Source of the DNA: WHTX01 sp038255145
GTDB taxonomy: Bacteria; Actinomycetota; Acidimicrobiia; Acidimicrobiales; CAIXPF01
Assembly (NCBI GenBank): GCA_038255145.1
Contig: JBBSLP010000040.1
Span: 1-54,872, forward strand
Direction: 5' to 3'
DNA length: 54,872 nt
In this document: piece after piece, positions 34,487 through 42,897 of the stretch
Layout of the letters: each line of letters starts with the position of its first letter
Position numbering within the stretch: the stretch's first letter is position 1
Notes under the pieces: generated by a model
Seen by the model: only the letters and a program-made list of their open reading frames with translations
Told to the model about the DNA's origin: nothing
Databases searched by the model: none
Program-made: the position numbers and the translations under genes

Positions 34487-35746
34487 CTACTTGGCGGTCT
34501 TGGAGGGGTCGGGCTCCTTGGGCAGGCCCAGGGCCCGCTCGCCCAGGGTGTTGCGTTGGATCTCGTCGGTGCCCCCGGCGATGCGCAGGCCCGGGGTGCC
34601 GTTGAGGTAGCCCGACCAGGCGAACGTGCCCCACTCGCCGTTGTCCGCCGCGAACGCGGGCCCGGCCAGTTCGGCGGCCAGGACGCCCACCCGCTTGAGC
34701 TGACCCGAATACAGCAGCTTGCCGATGGAGCCCTCGGGGCCGGCCACGGCGCCGGCGGCCAGGGCCGCCTCCTGGCGCAGGGCCAGGTAGCGCAGCAGGC
34801 GGTCGTAGGTGTGGACCTCGGCCAGGCGCTGGCGGATCACGGGGTCCTTGGTGGCGCCCTTGTGACGGGCCAGGGCGAACAGCTTCTCCACGAACTCCGA
34901 GCGGGACCCGTTGCCGGTGGCCACCACGTGGCGCTCGTTCATGAGGGTGGTGATCACCGCCCGCCAGCCGCCGCCGGGGTCCCCGACCATGTTGGCGTGG
35001 GGGACGCGCACGTCGCTGAGGAAGATCTCGTTGAAGTGGGCCTCGCCGTTCATCTGGCGCAGCGGCCGCACCTCGACGCCGGGGGTGTCGAGGTCGAGCA
35101 TGAACATGGAGATGCCCCGGTGCTTGGGGGCATCGGGATCGGTGCGGCACAGCAGCTGGCCGAGCTGGGCCACATGCGCGTTCGAGCTCCACACCTTCTG
35201 GCCGTTGACCACCCACTCGTCACCGTCACGCACGGCCCGGGTCTTGAGGCCACCGAGGTCGGAGTCGGCCTCGGGCTCGCTCAGCAGCTGGGCGGCGATC
35301 AGCTCACCGCGGTGGATGCGCCGCAGGTAGCGCTCCTTGAGCTCGGCCGAGCCGTGTTCCTGCACCGCAGGGGCGACCATGCCCCGGGCCACGGAGAAGA
35401 TGCCCTGGTCGGGTGTGTCGAACTCGTCCAGGACCTGGGCGAAGCGGTCCTCGTAGGCCACGTCGTAGCCGCCACCGCCGTACTCGGTGGGGCCACTCAG
35501 CCAGCCGTAGCCGTTGTCGAACAGCAGGGCCCGCCACGCCTGGGCCTTGGCCAGCTCTTCGGGCTCGTCCGAGCTGCCACCGATGGCGGAGATGACGTCG
35601 GGGCCCTCACCCCACACCAGCTCGGCGGCCGGGGGGCGGGCCGGGGCGTGCTGGGCCACGAAGGCCCGGGCCTCCGCGGCGAAGGCCTCCAGCTTCGGAT
35701 CGCCCGCGGTCTCCGCGGTATCAGAGATGTCTGCATCCAACGCCAT
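34487..35746 (-). CDS. Acyl-CoA dehydrogenase family protein
   Basis: A 419-residue enzyme: LLSEPEADSDLGGLKTRAVRD, DEWVVNGQKVWSSNAHVAQLG and HRGISMFMLDLDTPGVEVRP, ending GLRIAGGTDEIQRNTLGERALGLP. It resembles the dehydrogenase at 4905-6146 in layout, again with Gly at the medium-chain catalytic Glu position. ATG 35746 has GGGAG 8 nt upstream and is preferred over the ATG at 35761. It heads an operon with the fused CoA-transferase, repeating the dehydrogenase plus paired-CoA-transferase combination seen earlier in the window. Confidence 0.87.
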   Translation of the reverse strand: MALDADISDTAETAGDPKLEAFAAEARAFVAQHAPARPPAAELVWGEGPDVISAIGGSSDEPEELAKAQAWRALLFDNGYGWLSGPTEYGGGGYDVAYEDRFAQVLDEFDTPDQGIFSVARGMVAPAVQEHGSAELKERYLRRIHRGELIAAQLLSEPEADSDLGGLKTRAVRDGDEWVVNGQKVWSSNAHVAQLGQLLCRTDPDAPKHRGISMFMLDLDTPGVEVRPLRQMNGEAHFNEIFLSDVRVPHANMVGDPGGGWRAVITTLMNERHVVATGNGSRSEFVEKLFALARHKGATKDPVIRQRLAEVHTYDRLLRYLALRQEAALAAGAVAGPEGSIGKLLYSGQLKRVGVLAAELAGPAFAADNGEWGTFAWSGYLNGTPGLRIAGGTDEIQRNTLGERALGLPKEPDPSKTAK

Positions 35747-35787
35747 GCCAGCAACTCCCATACACGTGACCGAACCGAGCGGTACAC

Positions 35788-35798
35788 GTTGTCACAAC
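35788..35798. promoter_or_regulatory. GTTGTCACAAC palindrome upstream of the second acyl-CoA dehydrogenase
   Basis: A perfect 5+1+5 palindrome, 42 bp upstream of the dehydrogenase start and 31 bp beyond the stop of the neighbouring TetR gene. TTGTCAC also occurs in the palindrome at 30037, so one regulator might bind both; this is weak evidence. Confidence 0.35.
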
Positions 35799-35828
35799 GG
35801 GCCCAGGAAGTGGCAAACGACACCACTA

Positions 35829-36440
35829 TCAGTCGGGTGCGGCGGTGAGCGGGGTGAACAGGTAGCCGAGGACGGCGCGGGCCTCGACCTCGATGTCGGC
35901 GCCCAGACTGGAGGGCAGGGCCCGGTTGCGCCACAGGGCGGCCAAGCCATGGGCCAGAGACCAGGCGGCCACCGCCGGGCGCACCACATCGGCGCCCGCC
36001 CCCAGCTCACCGGCCATGGGTCCGTACAACAGCCGCCCGGACGCGTCGCTGGCCGCCTGCAGGCCGGGGTCGTCGCCGTCGAGGACCTCGGGGCTGAACA
36101 TGACCTCGAAGTGGCCGGGGTGCTCGACGGCGAAGCGCACGTAGGCCACCCCCACCTCACGGAAATCACGGGTGCGCTGCCACGCCCCGCTCAGGGCGGC
36201 GGCCAGCAACTCGTAGCCCTCGGTGGCCACCGCGGTGAGCAGCCCGGTCTTGTCACCGAAGTGGTGGGCGGGGGCGGCGTGGGACACCCCGGCCCGGCGG
36301 GCCAGGGCCCGCAGGTTCAACCCCGCCGGCCCGGTCTCGGCCAGCGAGGCCACGGCGGCGTCGAGCAGGACCCGGCGCAGGTCACCGTGGTGGTAGGGCC
36401 GGCTCGGTCCGGATTCACGAGCGGCTTCGGGGGTGGCCAT
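35829..36440 (-). CDS. TetR-family regulator (divergent from carotenoid oxygenase)
   Basis: A 203-residue protein: YHHGDLRRVLLDAAVASLAE, then NLRALARRAGVSHAAPAHHFGDKTG is a TetR HTH of the HHGDLR type, followed by a WHG-like ligand domain (AVAAWSLAHGLAALW). ATG 36440 is 6 nt after TACCCT, a TANNNT box, so the mRNA is probably leaderless. A perfect palindrome at 36456-36476 covers its -35 region and lies between it and the oxygenase gene. Confidence 0.88.
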   Translation of the reverse strand: MATPEAARESGPSRPYHHGDLRRVLLDAAVASLAETGPAGLNLRALARRAGVSHAAPAHHFGDKTGLLTAVATEGYELLAAALSGAWQRTRDFREVGVAYVRFAVEHPGHFEVMFSPEVLDGDDPGLQAASDASGRLLYGPMAGELGAGADVVRPAVAAWSLAHGLAALWRNRALPSSLGADIEVEARAVLGYLFTPLTAAPD

Positions 36441-36455
36441 GGCGCCAGGGTAGCG

Positions 36456-36476
36456 AATCTTGTCGTTGACAAGATT
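36456..36476. promoter_or_regulatory. Perfect TetR-type operator
   Basis: AATCTTGTC-GTT-GACAAGATT has exact 9-bp arms. It sits 16 bp upstream of the TetR start and 122 bp upstream of the carotenoid oxygenase start. A further half-site GACAAGAT occurs near 36502. Confidence 0.78.
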
Positions 36477-36598
36477 AAGGTGACCGTGCGAGCGTGACAT
36501 CGACAAGATGCCTGGTCGGAACGGGGCAGCGCCGCGAACTCGCTGTCCCCGCCGGCCGAGGAGCATCAGGATCGTCCCGACGAGGGGGAAGCAGCGCC

Positions 36599-38008
36599 AT
36601 GGAGACCACACAGACCACCGAGCAGACCAACCCGTTCCTGAGCGGGAACTTCGCCCCCGTGCACGACGAGGTCACCCGCCACGACCTGGTCACGCAGGGT
36701 CACATCCCCGAGGCCCTGACCGGCCGCTACCTGCGCACCGGGCCCAACCCCATGGCCGAGATCACCGGCCCCCACCACTGGTTCACCGGTGACGGCATGA
36801 TCCACGGCATCGAGCTGCAGGGCGGGCGGGCCGTGGCCTACCGCAACCGCTGGGTGCGCACCGACGCCATCGCCGCCGCCCTGGGCGAGGCCCCCGTCAG
36901 CGGTCCGGCCCAGCCCGCCTACGACTCCAGCAACACCAACGTGCTGGCCTTCGCCGGGCGCATCCTGTCCCTGACCGAGGGCTGCTACCCCTACGAGCTG
37001 TCCTCAGAGCTCGACACCCTGCGCCGCCTCGACCCCGGCCACCCCCTGCCCCACGGGATGACCGCCCACCCCAAGATCGACCCCGTCACCGGGGAGCTGC
37101 ACGCCTTCTCGTACTGGTGGGACGCCCCCGAGCTCATCTACCACCGCTTCGACCCCACCGGTCAGCTGGTGGCGTCCGAGCCCATCCGCCTGCCCGCCCC
37201 GGTGTCGATGCACGACTTCGCCATCACCGCCGAGCACATCCTGTTCTTCGACCAGCCCGCGGTGTTCGACCTCGATGCCCTGGCCACGGGCTTCCCCTTC
37301 GCCTGGCACCCCGAGAACGGGGCCCGCATCGGCGTCATGGCACGGAGCGGCACCGCGGCGGACGTGCGCTGGTTCGAGACCCCCATCTGCTACACGTTCC
37401 ACCCCATAAACGCCTATGAGGCGACGTCGCCCGCCGGCAGCCGCACCATCGTCCTGGACGTGCCCGTGCAGCCCAGCGTGTACTCCACCGGCAACCTGGG
37501 CGGGGCCGCCCAGGCCCCCCGCCTGCAGCGCTGGGTGGTGGACCTCGACGCCGGCGTGGTCGGCACCGAACTGGTCGATGACGCCATCCAGGACTTCGGC
37601 CGCATCAACGAATCCCTGCTGGGCACCCCGCACCGCTACGCGTACACCGTGGTGCTGGGGGACGAGCCCGACGGCGTGGGCACCGGCGACGGCATCGTCT
37701 ACGAAGGGACCTCGATCCTCAAGCACGACCGTTCCGTCGCAGGAGCAGGGGCGGGGCGGCGCGAGGTGCACGACTTCGGTCCCGGCCACCACCCCGGTGA
37801 GTTCGTGTTCGTGGCCGACCCCGACCGGGCCCCCGTCGAGGACGGCGGCTGGCTGTTGGGCCTGGTCCACCACGACGGGGCCGAGCGCACCGACCTGGTC
37901 GTGCTCGACGCCCAGGACGTGGCCGGCGATCCCGTGGCCACCGTGGTCATCCCCCGCCGGGTGCCCTACGGGTTCCACGGCAACTGGGTGGCCGACGCCA
38001 CCGTCTGA
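36599..38008 (+). CDS. Carotenoid cleavage oxygenase (RPE65/CCD family)
   Basis: A 469-residue non-haem iron oxygenase. The four iron-binding histidines are His157 (MTAHPK), His205 (SMHDF), His268 (TFHPINAYE) and His460 (GFHGNW); the family motif TGRYLRTGPNPM lies near residue 42. It cleaves a carbon-carbon double bond with O2; possible substrates are apocarotenoids, stilbenes or lignin-derived phenylpropenes. ATG 36599 follows GAGGGGGAA. The divergent TetR gene and the operator suggest induction by the substrate. Confidence 0.92.
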   Translation: METTQTTEQTNPFLSGNFAPVHDEVTRHDLVTQGHIPEALTGRYLRTGPNPMAEITGPHHWFTGDGMIHGIELQGGRAVAYRNRWVRTDAIAAALGEAPVSGPAQPAYDSSNTNVLAFAGRILSLTEGCYPYELSSELDTLRRLDPGHPLPHGMTAHPKIDPVTGELHAFSYWWDAPELIYHRFDPTGQLVASEPIRLPAPVSMHDFAITAEHILFFDQPAVFDLDALATGFPFAWHPENGARIGVMARSGTAADVRWFETPICYTFHPINAYEATSPAGSRTIVLDVPVQPSVYSTGNLGGAAQAPRLQRWVVDLDAGVVGTELVDDAIQDFGRINESLLGTPHRYAYTVVLGDEPDGVGTGDGIVYEGTSILKHDRSVAGAGAGRREVHDFGPGHHPGEFVFVADPDRAPVEDGGWLLGLVHHDGAERTDLVVLDAQDVAGDPVATVVIPRRVPYGFHGNWVADATV

Positions 38009-38015
38009 CACGACA

Positions 38016-38050
38016 ACAGGGGGCGGGCGCCTCGGGCCACCCGCCCCTGT
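38016..38050. terminator. Bidirectional terminator hairpin
   Basis: ACAGGGGGCGGG pairs with CCCGCCCCTGT (one bulged G) around a loop, exactly between the convergent carotenoid oxygenase and M23 peptidase stops. Confidence 0.65.
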
Positions 38051-38065
38051 CGCGATCATCCGAGG

Positions 38066-39328
38066 TCAGTCGGCGAAGTCGACCACCTGGAAGGCCAAGG
38101 GCAGCTCGTCGGTGTGCCCACCGGCCAGGGCCGGGTCGATCTCGACGACGGCGCCGCCGATCACGTCCTCGACGTTGGTCACCGTGCCCGGCGAGTCGAA
38201 CGAGGTGAAGGTGAAGGGCCGACCGTTCGAGGCCAGGGGCAGAGGGCCGTCCATCACGTGGAAGTGCAGGTGGGGGCCGTCGGAGTTGCCGGTGTTGCCC
38301 AGCTTGCCCAGGACCTGCCCGGTGGTGACGTGATCGCCCACGGCCACGGTGAGGCTCCCGGGCTGGAGGTGGGCGAAGAAGGCGAAGTTGCCGTCGCCGA
38401 TGTCGACCACCACGTAGTTGCCACCAGCGGAGGACGCCGTGGCCCCGGGGGCGAAGGCGCCGGGGACCTGCTCGGCCAGGCCGTCCTGGGTGCGCACGAC
38501 GACGCCGTCGGCCACGGCCAGGATGTCGTCACCGAAGTACGGGTAGCTGGACAGGTCCTCGATGGGCCCGTCGAGGACCTTGTCGTTGTCGCCGATCTGC
38601 ACGAAGTCGATGGCGTAGCGCTCGGGGACGTGGAACTCGCCGTTCACGGGCAGGACGGCCAGGCGGTGGTAGGCGGGCAGCCAGCAGCAGCCACCGGCGG
38701 CCAGCCAGCCGGCACCCCGCAGCGGCGGCGCCAGCTCCACGGCCTCGGCCGTCGAGATGGTGGTGCGGCCGGTGACCACGGGCAGGTCCAGCCCGGGCAC
38801 GGCGGGGTCGAGGGTGAAGCTGATGCGGTGCTCGATGGCGGCGGGGACGTCCTCGACGGTGGGGAAGCTCAGGTCGAGCAGGACCCGGGTGAACCCGGCG
38901 GGGGCGATGGCGGGCCCGGGCACGCCTCCGATGGGCAGCAGGGCCGCAGCCAGCTCGTCACCGGAGAACGAGTGCAGCACCGCGGTCGGGTCGGCGGCAT
39001 CGAGGGCGTCGATGGCCGTCATGGTCAGCGCCGAGGACGCCGGGTTGGTGACGAGCAGCTCGTAGGTGACGTGCTGGAACCCGTCGGCACCGGCCACGGC
39101 GTAGGGCTCGGCCACCACCTCGGCCACCACGGGGGTGATGACCTCGTCGTCGGGGCCGGGCTCGTCGATGGTGGTCGTCGTGACGGCATCGGTCGTCGGG
39201 GTGGTGACCTCGCTGGTGGTGGACGTCGCTCCCGTCGACGCACCGGCGTGGGCGCAGGCGGCCATGCCCAGGGCAGCGAGGGCGGCGAGCGCGGCCGCTC
39301 GACCACGTCGGGTGGGTGTTGTGGCCAC
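38066..39328 (-). CDS. Lipoprotein M23-family (LytM-type) metallopeptidase
   Basis: A 420-residue secreted protein: signal peptide with lipobox ending at Cys25 (GMAAC), Thr-rich linker (30-55), a beta-rich domain of unknown type (about 65-190), and a peptidase M23 domain. Zinc ligands are His221 (YHRLAVLP), Asp241 (YAIDF) and His355 of the HLHFH motif (353-357). M23 enzymes cut peptidoglycan cross-bridges or act as regulators of division amidases. The start is GTG 39328 with GGAG upstream. Confidence 0.9.
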   Translation of the reverse strand: MATTPTRRGRAAALAALAALGMAACAHAGASTGATSTTSEVTTPTTDAVTTTTIDEPGPDDEVITPVVAEVVAEPYAVAGADGFQHVTYELLVTNPASSALTMTAIDALDAADPTAVLHSFSGDELAAALLPIGGVPGPAIAPAGFTRVLLDLSFPTVEDVPAAIEHRISFTLDPAVPGLDLPVVTGRTTISTAEAVELAPPLRGAGWLAAGGCCWLPAYHRLAVLPVNGEFHVPERYAIDFVQIGDNDKVLDGPIEDLSSYPYFGDDILAVADGVVVRTQDGLAEQVPGAFAPGATASSAGGNYVVVDIGDGNFAFFAHLQPGSLTVAVGDHVTTGQVLGKLGNTGNSDGPHLHFHVMDGPLPLASNGRPFTFTSFDSPGTVTNVEDVIGGAVVEIDPALAGGHTDELPLAFQVVDFAD

Positions 39329-39440
39329 GTGAGCTCCGTTCCGTCGGATCCGTCTCCCCCCCCGGGGCGACGGCGATCTAGCCAGCAGTTTCGCTCAGCC
39401 AGGTGCAGGCGGGCGACGGATCGTTGCCTAGGCTGGAACA

Positions 39441-39770
39441 GTGCCCGCCCGCCGACATGAGGTGAACGGCCAGCTCGACCTGTTGCTGCTGGCCACCATC
39501 GCCGCCGAGCCCCGCCACGGCTACGCCATCATCAGCCACCTGCGCGAACAGAGCGGCGGCCGGTTCGACATGCAGGAGGGCACGGTGTACCCCGCCCTGC
39601 ACCGCCTGGAGGACCTGGGCGTGGTCTCCAGCCGGAGCGAGAGCGTCAGCGGTCGTCGCCGCCGGGTCTACGAGCTGACCCCGGCGGGCGCCGATGCCCT
39701 GATGGCCCGGCGTGAGGCGTGGTCCGACTTCGCCGCCGGCGTCAGCGCCGTGCTCGGGTTCGCTACGTGA
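39441..39770 (+). CDS. PadR-family transcriptional regulator
   Basis: A 109-residue winged-helix protein: LLLLATIAAEPRHGYAIISHL, MQEGTVYPALHRLEDLGVV and GRRRRVYELTPAGADAL are the PadR signature. GTG 39441 lies 6 nt after TAGGCT, so a leaderless transcript is likely. Its stop overlaps the start of the next gene (GTGA), a common arrangement in which PadR controls a small membrane partner. Confidence 0.9.
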   Translation: MPARRHEVNGQLDLLLLATIAAEPRHGYAIISHLREQSGGRFDMQEGTVYPALHRLEDLGVVSSRSESVSGRRRRVYELTPAGADALMARREAWSDFAAGVSAVLGFAT

Positions 39771-40414
39771 GCGACGCCATCGACGGCTACCTCGACCGGC
39801 TGGCAGGACGGGTCGAGCGTCGGTCGGTGGACGCCGACCGGCTGGTCGAAGAGGCCGAAGCCCACCTGCGCGACGCCCAGGACGCCATGATCCGGGCCGG
39901 CCTGCACCCCGACGAGGCGGCCGAGCGGGCGGTGCGCAGCTTCGGCGGTCCCCGGGCCGTGGCCCGCCTCCTCCCCCACCGCAGCGGCTCCCTGGTGGGC
40001 CAGGCCGCTTCGGCCCTGCTCCCCCTGGTGGCCCTGGCCCTGCTGAGCGCGGGGGTGGGCGGGTTCGCCGCCCTCAACCTGCACCTGGTGCGGGGAGACC
40101 TGCTCCCCGGCGGCCGTGGCCCCTTCGTGGCCCAGATCGTGCTCGGGGTGGCCGGGCTGGCCCTGTTCCAGTCGCTGTCGCATCGAGCGGTCTCGGGGCG
40201 CCGTAGGCCGACCCCGGGCCTGCCCGCCCGTCTCGTGCCCACCACCGCCGTCACCGTGTTCGGCGCCGCCGCCGTGGTCCTCGGCGTCGTCGCCCTCGAG
40301 GTCGTGACCGACGACGGGCACCACTGGCCCCGGCCCCTGCTCACCGCGGTGGCCCTGGCGTCGATCGCCGCGTTCTACGCCGCCCAGCTCCGGCGTCCGT
40401 CCGCTTCGCTCTGA
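39767..40414 (+). CDS. Permease-prefix/HAAS-type membrane protein partnered with PadR
   Basis: A 215-residue protein. The cytoplasmic N-terminus (YLDRLAGRVERRSVDADRLV, EEAEAHLRDAQDAMIRAGLH and PDEAAERAVRSFGGPRAVAR) is the helical permease-prefix/HAAS domain; four hydrophobic segments follow. Such proteins are coupled to PadR genes and are thought to sense or organise membrane events. The GTG start overlaps the PadR stop by 4 nt. Confidence 0.8.
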   Translation: MSDAIDGYLDRLAGRVERRSVDADRLVEEAEAHLRDAQDAMIRAGLHPDEAAERAVRSFGGPRAVARLLPHRSGSLVGQAASALLPLVALALLSAGVGGFAALNLHLVRGDLLPGGRGPFVAQIVLGVAGLALFQSLSHRAVSGRRRPTPGLPARLVPTTAVTVFGAAAVVLGVVALEVVTDDGHHWPRPLLTAVALASIAAFYAAQLRRPSASL

Positions 40415-40434
40415 GCCGGGCTCGGGGGTCGGGC

Positions 40435-40779
40435 TCAGATGCCAGGCAGGGGGACCACGTTGACCTCGAAGCCGATGCCCAGCTCGGCCAGGGTGCGGGC
40501 GGCGATCACGGTGATGACGGCGTAGGCGCCCGTCGGTGGCTCGGGGCAGTCGAGGCGGATGACCACGGGGGCATCGGCCGACTCGGGTGAGGCGTCGAGC
40601 AGGGCGCCGCTGCTGATCCAGTCGGCGTAGGCGTTGATCTTGGCCTTGAGCTGGGTCCCCTGGTCGGGGTCCAGGCCCCAGGGCCGGGTCTCGAACATGA
40701 CCACCAGGCAGCGTCCCTCGTCGTCGTGGGCCACCAGGTCCACGACGTCGGGGTCCTCCACGCCGGCCATGGCGACCAT
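40435..40779 (-). CDS. Small DUF6572-like protein
   Basis: A 114-residue protein: GVEDPDVVDLVAHDDEGRCL, ETRPWGLDPDQGTQLKAKIN, AYADWISSGALLDASPE and VVIRLDCPEPPTG. This resembles the DUF6572 family as I remember it; no function is known. ATG 40779 or 40770 may be the start. It is convergent with the PadR partner gene and divergent from the esterase. Confidence 0.65.
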   Translation of the reverse strand: MVAMAGVEDPDVVDLVAHDDEGRCLVVMFETRPWGLDPDQGTQLKAKINAYADWISSGALLDASPESADAPVVIRLDCPEPPTGAYAVITVIAARTLAELGIGFEVNVVPLPGI

Positions 40780-40929
40780 GCTCGCGCGAGCCCCCGAACC
40801 CGGGCACACCGTCGGGCGACGCCGGCCCCATCGGCGGCGTAGAGGGCGTTCATCGGCGCGATCGGTCAGCGCTGTAGCGCCATCTGGGGCCGACGCCACC
40901 CGGGCCCGCCCGGAGCTACCCTCCCGAAC

Positions 40930-42363
40930 ATGGGGGACGAGGGCGATCTGCAGGGACCGGCGGCGTTGGTCGAGGCCGAGCGCCTGCTCGGCAGCGGCGA
41001 CCCCGCCGACATCGATGCCGCCGTGGCCCTGGCCCGCCAGGCCCACGCCGACGGCGTACCCGGCGCCGGCGCGGTCTTCGCCGATTGCGTCGACCGCTCG
41101 GCGCTGTACAGCGGACGCCCCCAGGCCTTCGGCACCGTCACCTACGAACACCAGGGCGAGCTCCACCTGGCCCCCGTCGACCCCGGGGTGCCCGACGACC
41201 TGCGCCTGGGCTTCGGCGTGCCCCCGTTGGCCGACCTGCGGGCCGAGGTCGAGGAGGCCAACAAGGAGCGGGCCCGGGCCCGGACCGCCCAGCCCGGTCG
41301 CACCGAGGGCCAGCCCTACGCCCGGGTGTGGCGCGACCCTGATGCCGCCACGCTGCGGGACCGGGCCGAGGCCGAGGCCGGTCCGGGCTGGCGCGAGCAC
41401 GGCGCGGCGTGGGCCGACGGTGACGAGCTGACCTTCGTGTGCGCCCGTCCCTTGCAGGGTGCCATCGTCGGCCCCCTGTTCGAGCTGCCCATGTGGCGGG
41501 TGGAGGACCTGCTGGTGCTGACGGTGCGGGTCGAGCGCCTCGACGAGCTCGTGCTCACCTACGGCTTCTGGCCCCTCGACGCCAACGGTGCCCCCGCCTT
41601 CGCCGGCCGGCCCGATCCCGATGGTCGCTGGCGGGGCTCCACTGCTCCGCCGTCGCCGCCCACCAACGATCCCGTGCTCGGTCGGCTCGTCGAGCACACC
41701 GTCGACAGCGCCTTCATCGGGTCCCGCCGGGTGTTGGCCTACGTGCCCCCCGGTCACACCCCCGACGAGGAGCTGCCCGTGGTCTACGCCACCGACGGGC
41801 AGGGCCTGGCCGCCTACGCCCGCCGGGTCGACGCCGCCATCGCCGCCGGCACCCTGGCCCGGGTGGTCCTCGTCGGCGCCCACGCCGCCGCCTTCGACCC
41901 GGTGCAGGGCAACCTGCGGGCCCTGGAGTACCTGTACGGCTTCGACCCCCGCCGCTTCGACGCCCACCAGCGCTTCTTCGTCGACGAGCTGTCGGGATGG
42001 GCCGAGACCGAGCTGGGGGTGTCGGCCCGGCGGGAGCGGCGGGCCATCTTCGGCTGCTCGGACGGGGCCGGCCACGCCCTGTTCACCTCCCTGTTGCACC
42101 CCGAGCGCTTCGCCCACGTGGTGGCGTTCTCGGCCGGGGTGCCGCCCAACGGCAACGAGGGTTGGCCCCCGGGGCGGGCGCCGCTGGTGCAGCTGTGCGC
42201 GGGCACCCTGGAGCCGGCGTTCCTGCTGGCCACGTGGTCGTGGCACAAGCACCTCGAACGTGCCGGGCTGGTCCACCGCTTCGTCGAGCGGGTGGCCGGC
42301 CACGAGCCCCTGCCCTGGGTCGAGGAGCTGCCGGCGGCGCTGGCCCGTGCCTTCCCGGCGTGA
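40930..42363 (+). CDS. Esterase (enterochelin-esterase-like) with DUF6624-like N-terminal region
   Basis: A 477-residue protein. Residues about 255-477 form an alpha/beta hydrolase of the esterase D/Fes type: RRVLAYVPPGHTPDEELPVVY, nucleophile Ser377 in GCSDGAG and His in VAGHEPLPWVEEL. The first about 115 residues (DIDAAVALARQAHADGVPGAG and FADCVDRSALYSGRPQAFGT) resemble DUF6624 proteins, and a middle beta-rich section resembles the N-terminal domain of Fes. ATG 40930 is 7 nt after TACCCT, suggesting leaderless expression. No signal peptide is seen; the natural ester is unknown. Confidence 0.8.
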   Translation: MGDEGDLQGPAALVEAERLLGSGDPADIDAAVALARQAHADGVPGAGAVFADCVDRSALYSGRPQAFGTVTYEHQGELHLAPVDPGVPDDLRLGFGVPPLADLRAEVEEANKERARARTAQPGRTEGQPYARVWRDPDAATLRDRAEAEAGPGWREHGAAWADGDELTFVCARPLQGAIVGPLFELPMWRVEDLLVLTVRVERLDELVLTYGFWPLDANGAPAFAGRPDPDGRWRGSTAPPSPPTNDPVLGRLVEHTVDSAFIGSRRVLAYVPPGHTPDEELPVVYATDGQGLAAYARRVDAAIAAGTLARVVLVGAHAAAFDPVQGNLRALEYLYGFDPRRFDAHQRFFVDELSGWAETELGVSARRERRAIFGCSDGAGHALFTSLLHPERFAHVVAFSAGVPPNGNEGWPPGRAPLVQLCAGTLEPAFLLATWSWHKHLERAGLVHRFVERVAGHEPLPWVEELPAALARAFPA

Positions 42364-42366
42364 CGG

Positions 42367-42762
42367 TCAGGCGGGCTGGGGGTAGGCCCGGGCCTCGACG
42401 GTGAGGCCGTCGGGGTCGCGCACGTAGATCGACCGGGCCACGCCCTGGGCACCGAAGCGGTCGCCCTCGTCCTCCACCACCAGCTCGGGGTGGTTCCGCA
42501 GGACCTCGAGGTCGTCAGCCGAGACCACGAAGCAGATGTGGGACAGGTGGCCCCGACCCTCGGGATCGCCCCGCTCGAGGTCGATGATGAACGACGGGCT
42601 GACCCGCAGCGAGGGGAAGGGCACCTGGCCGGCCCGCCACGAGTCCACCCGCACCCCCTCGAGGCCGAGGTGGCGCTGGTACCAGGCCAGGGTGACCTCG
42701 ACGTCCCGGCAGACGAGCACGACGTGGTCGATGGCCGTGGCGATGACGCTGGCGGTCGGCAT
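42367..42762 (-). CDS. VOC (glyoxalase/dioxygenase) family protein
   Basis: A 131-residue vicinal-oxygen-chelate protein with two beta-alpha-beta-beta-beta modules: TAIDHVVLVCRDVEVTLAWY, QRHLGLEGVRVDSW, GHLSHICFVVSADDLEVL and SIYVRDPDGLTVEARAY. Likely metal ligands are His13, His near 72 and Glu near 123. AGGAGG 7 nt upstream supports the ATG at 42762. The stop is 3 nt from the convergent esterase stop. The reaction cannot be assigned. Confidence 0.85.
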   Translation of the reverse strand: MPTASVIATAIDHVVLVCRDVEVTLAWYQRHLGLEGVRVDSWRAGQVPFPSLRVSPSFIIDLERGDPEGRGHLSHICFVVSADDLEVLRNHPELVVEDEGDRFGAQGVARSIYVRDPDGLTVEARAYPQPA

Positions 42763-42897
42763 GGGAACCTCCTGGTCCGGGACGAGGGCGGGAGGTGACG
42801 GTTGGTGCGGCCCCGCCTCCGGGCATCATGGCACCCCGTCCCGACGTGACACCGTGGAGGCCACGATGCCTACGCCCCTCCCCCGGCGGCCGCCCGC

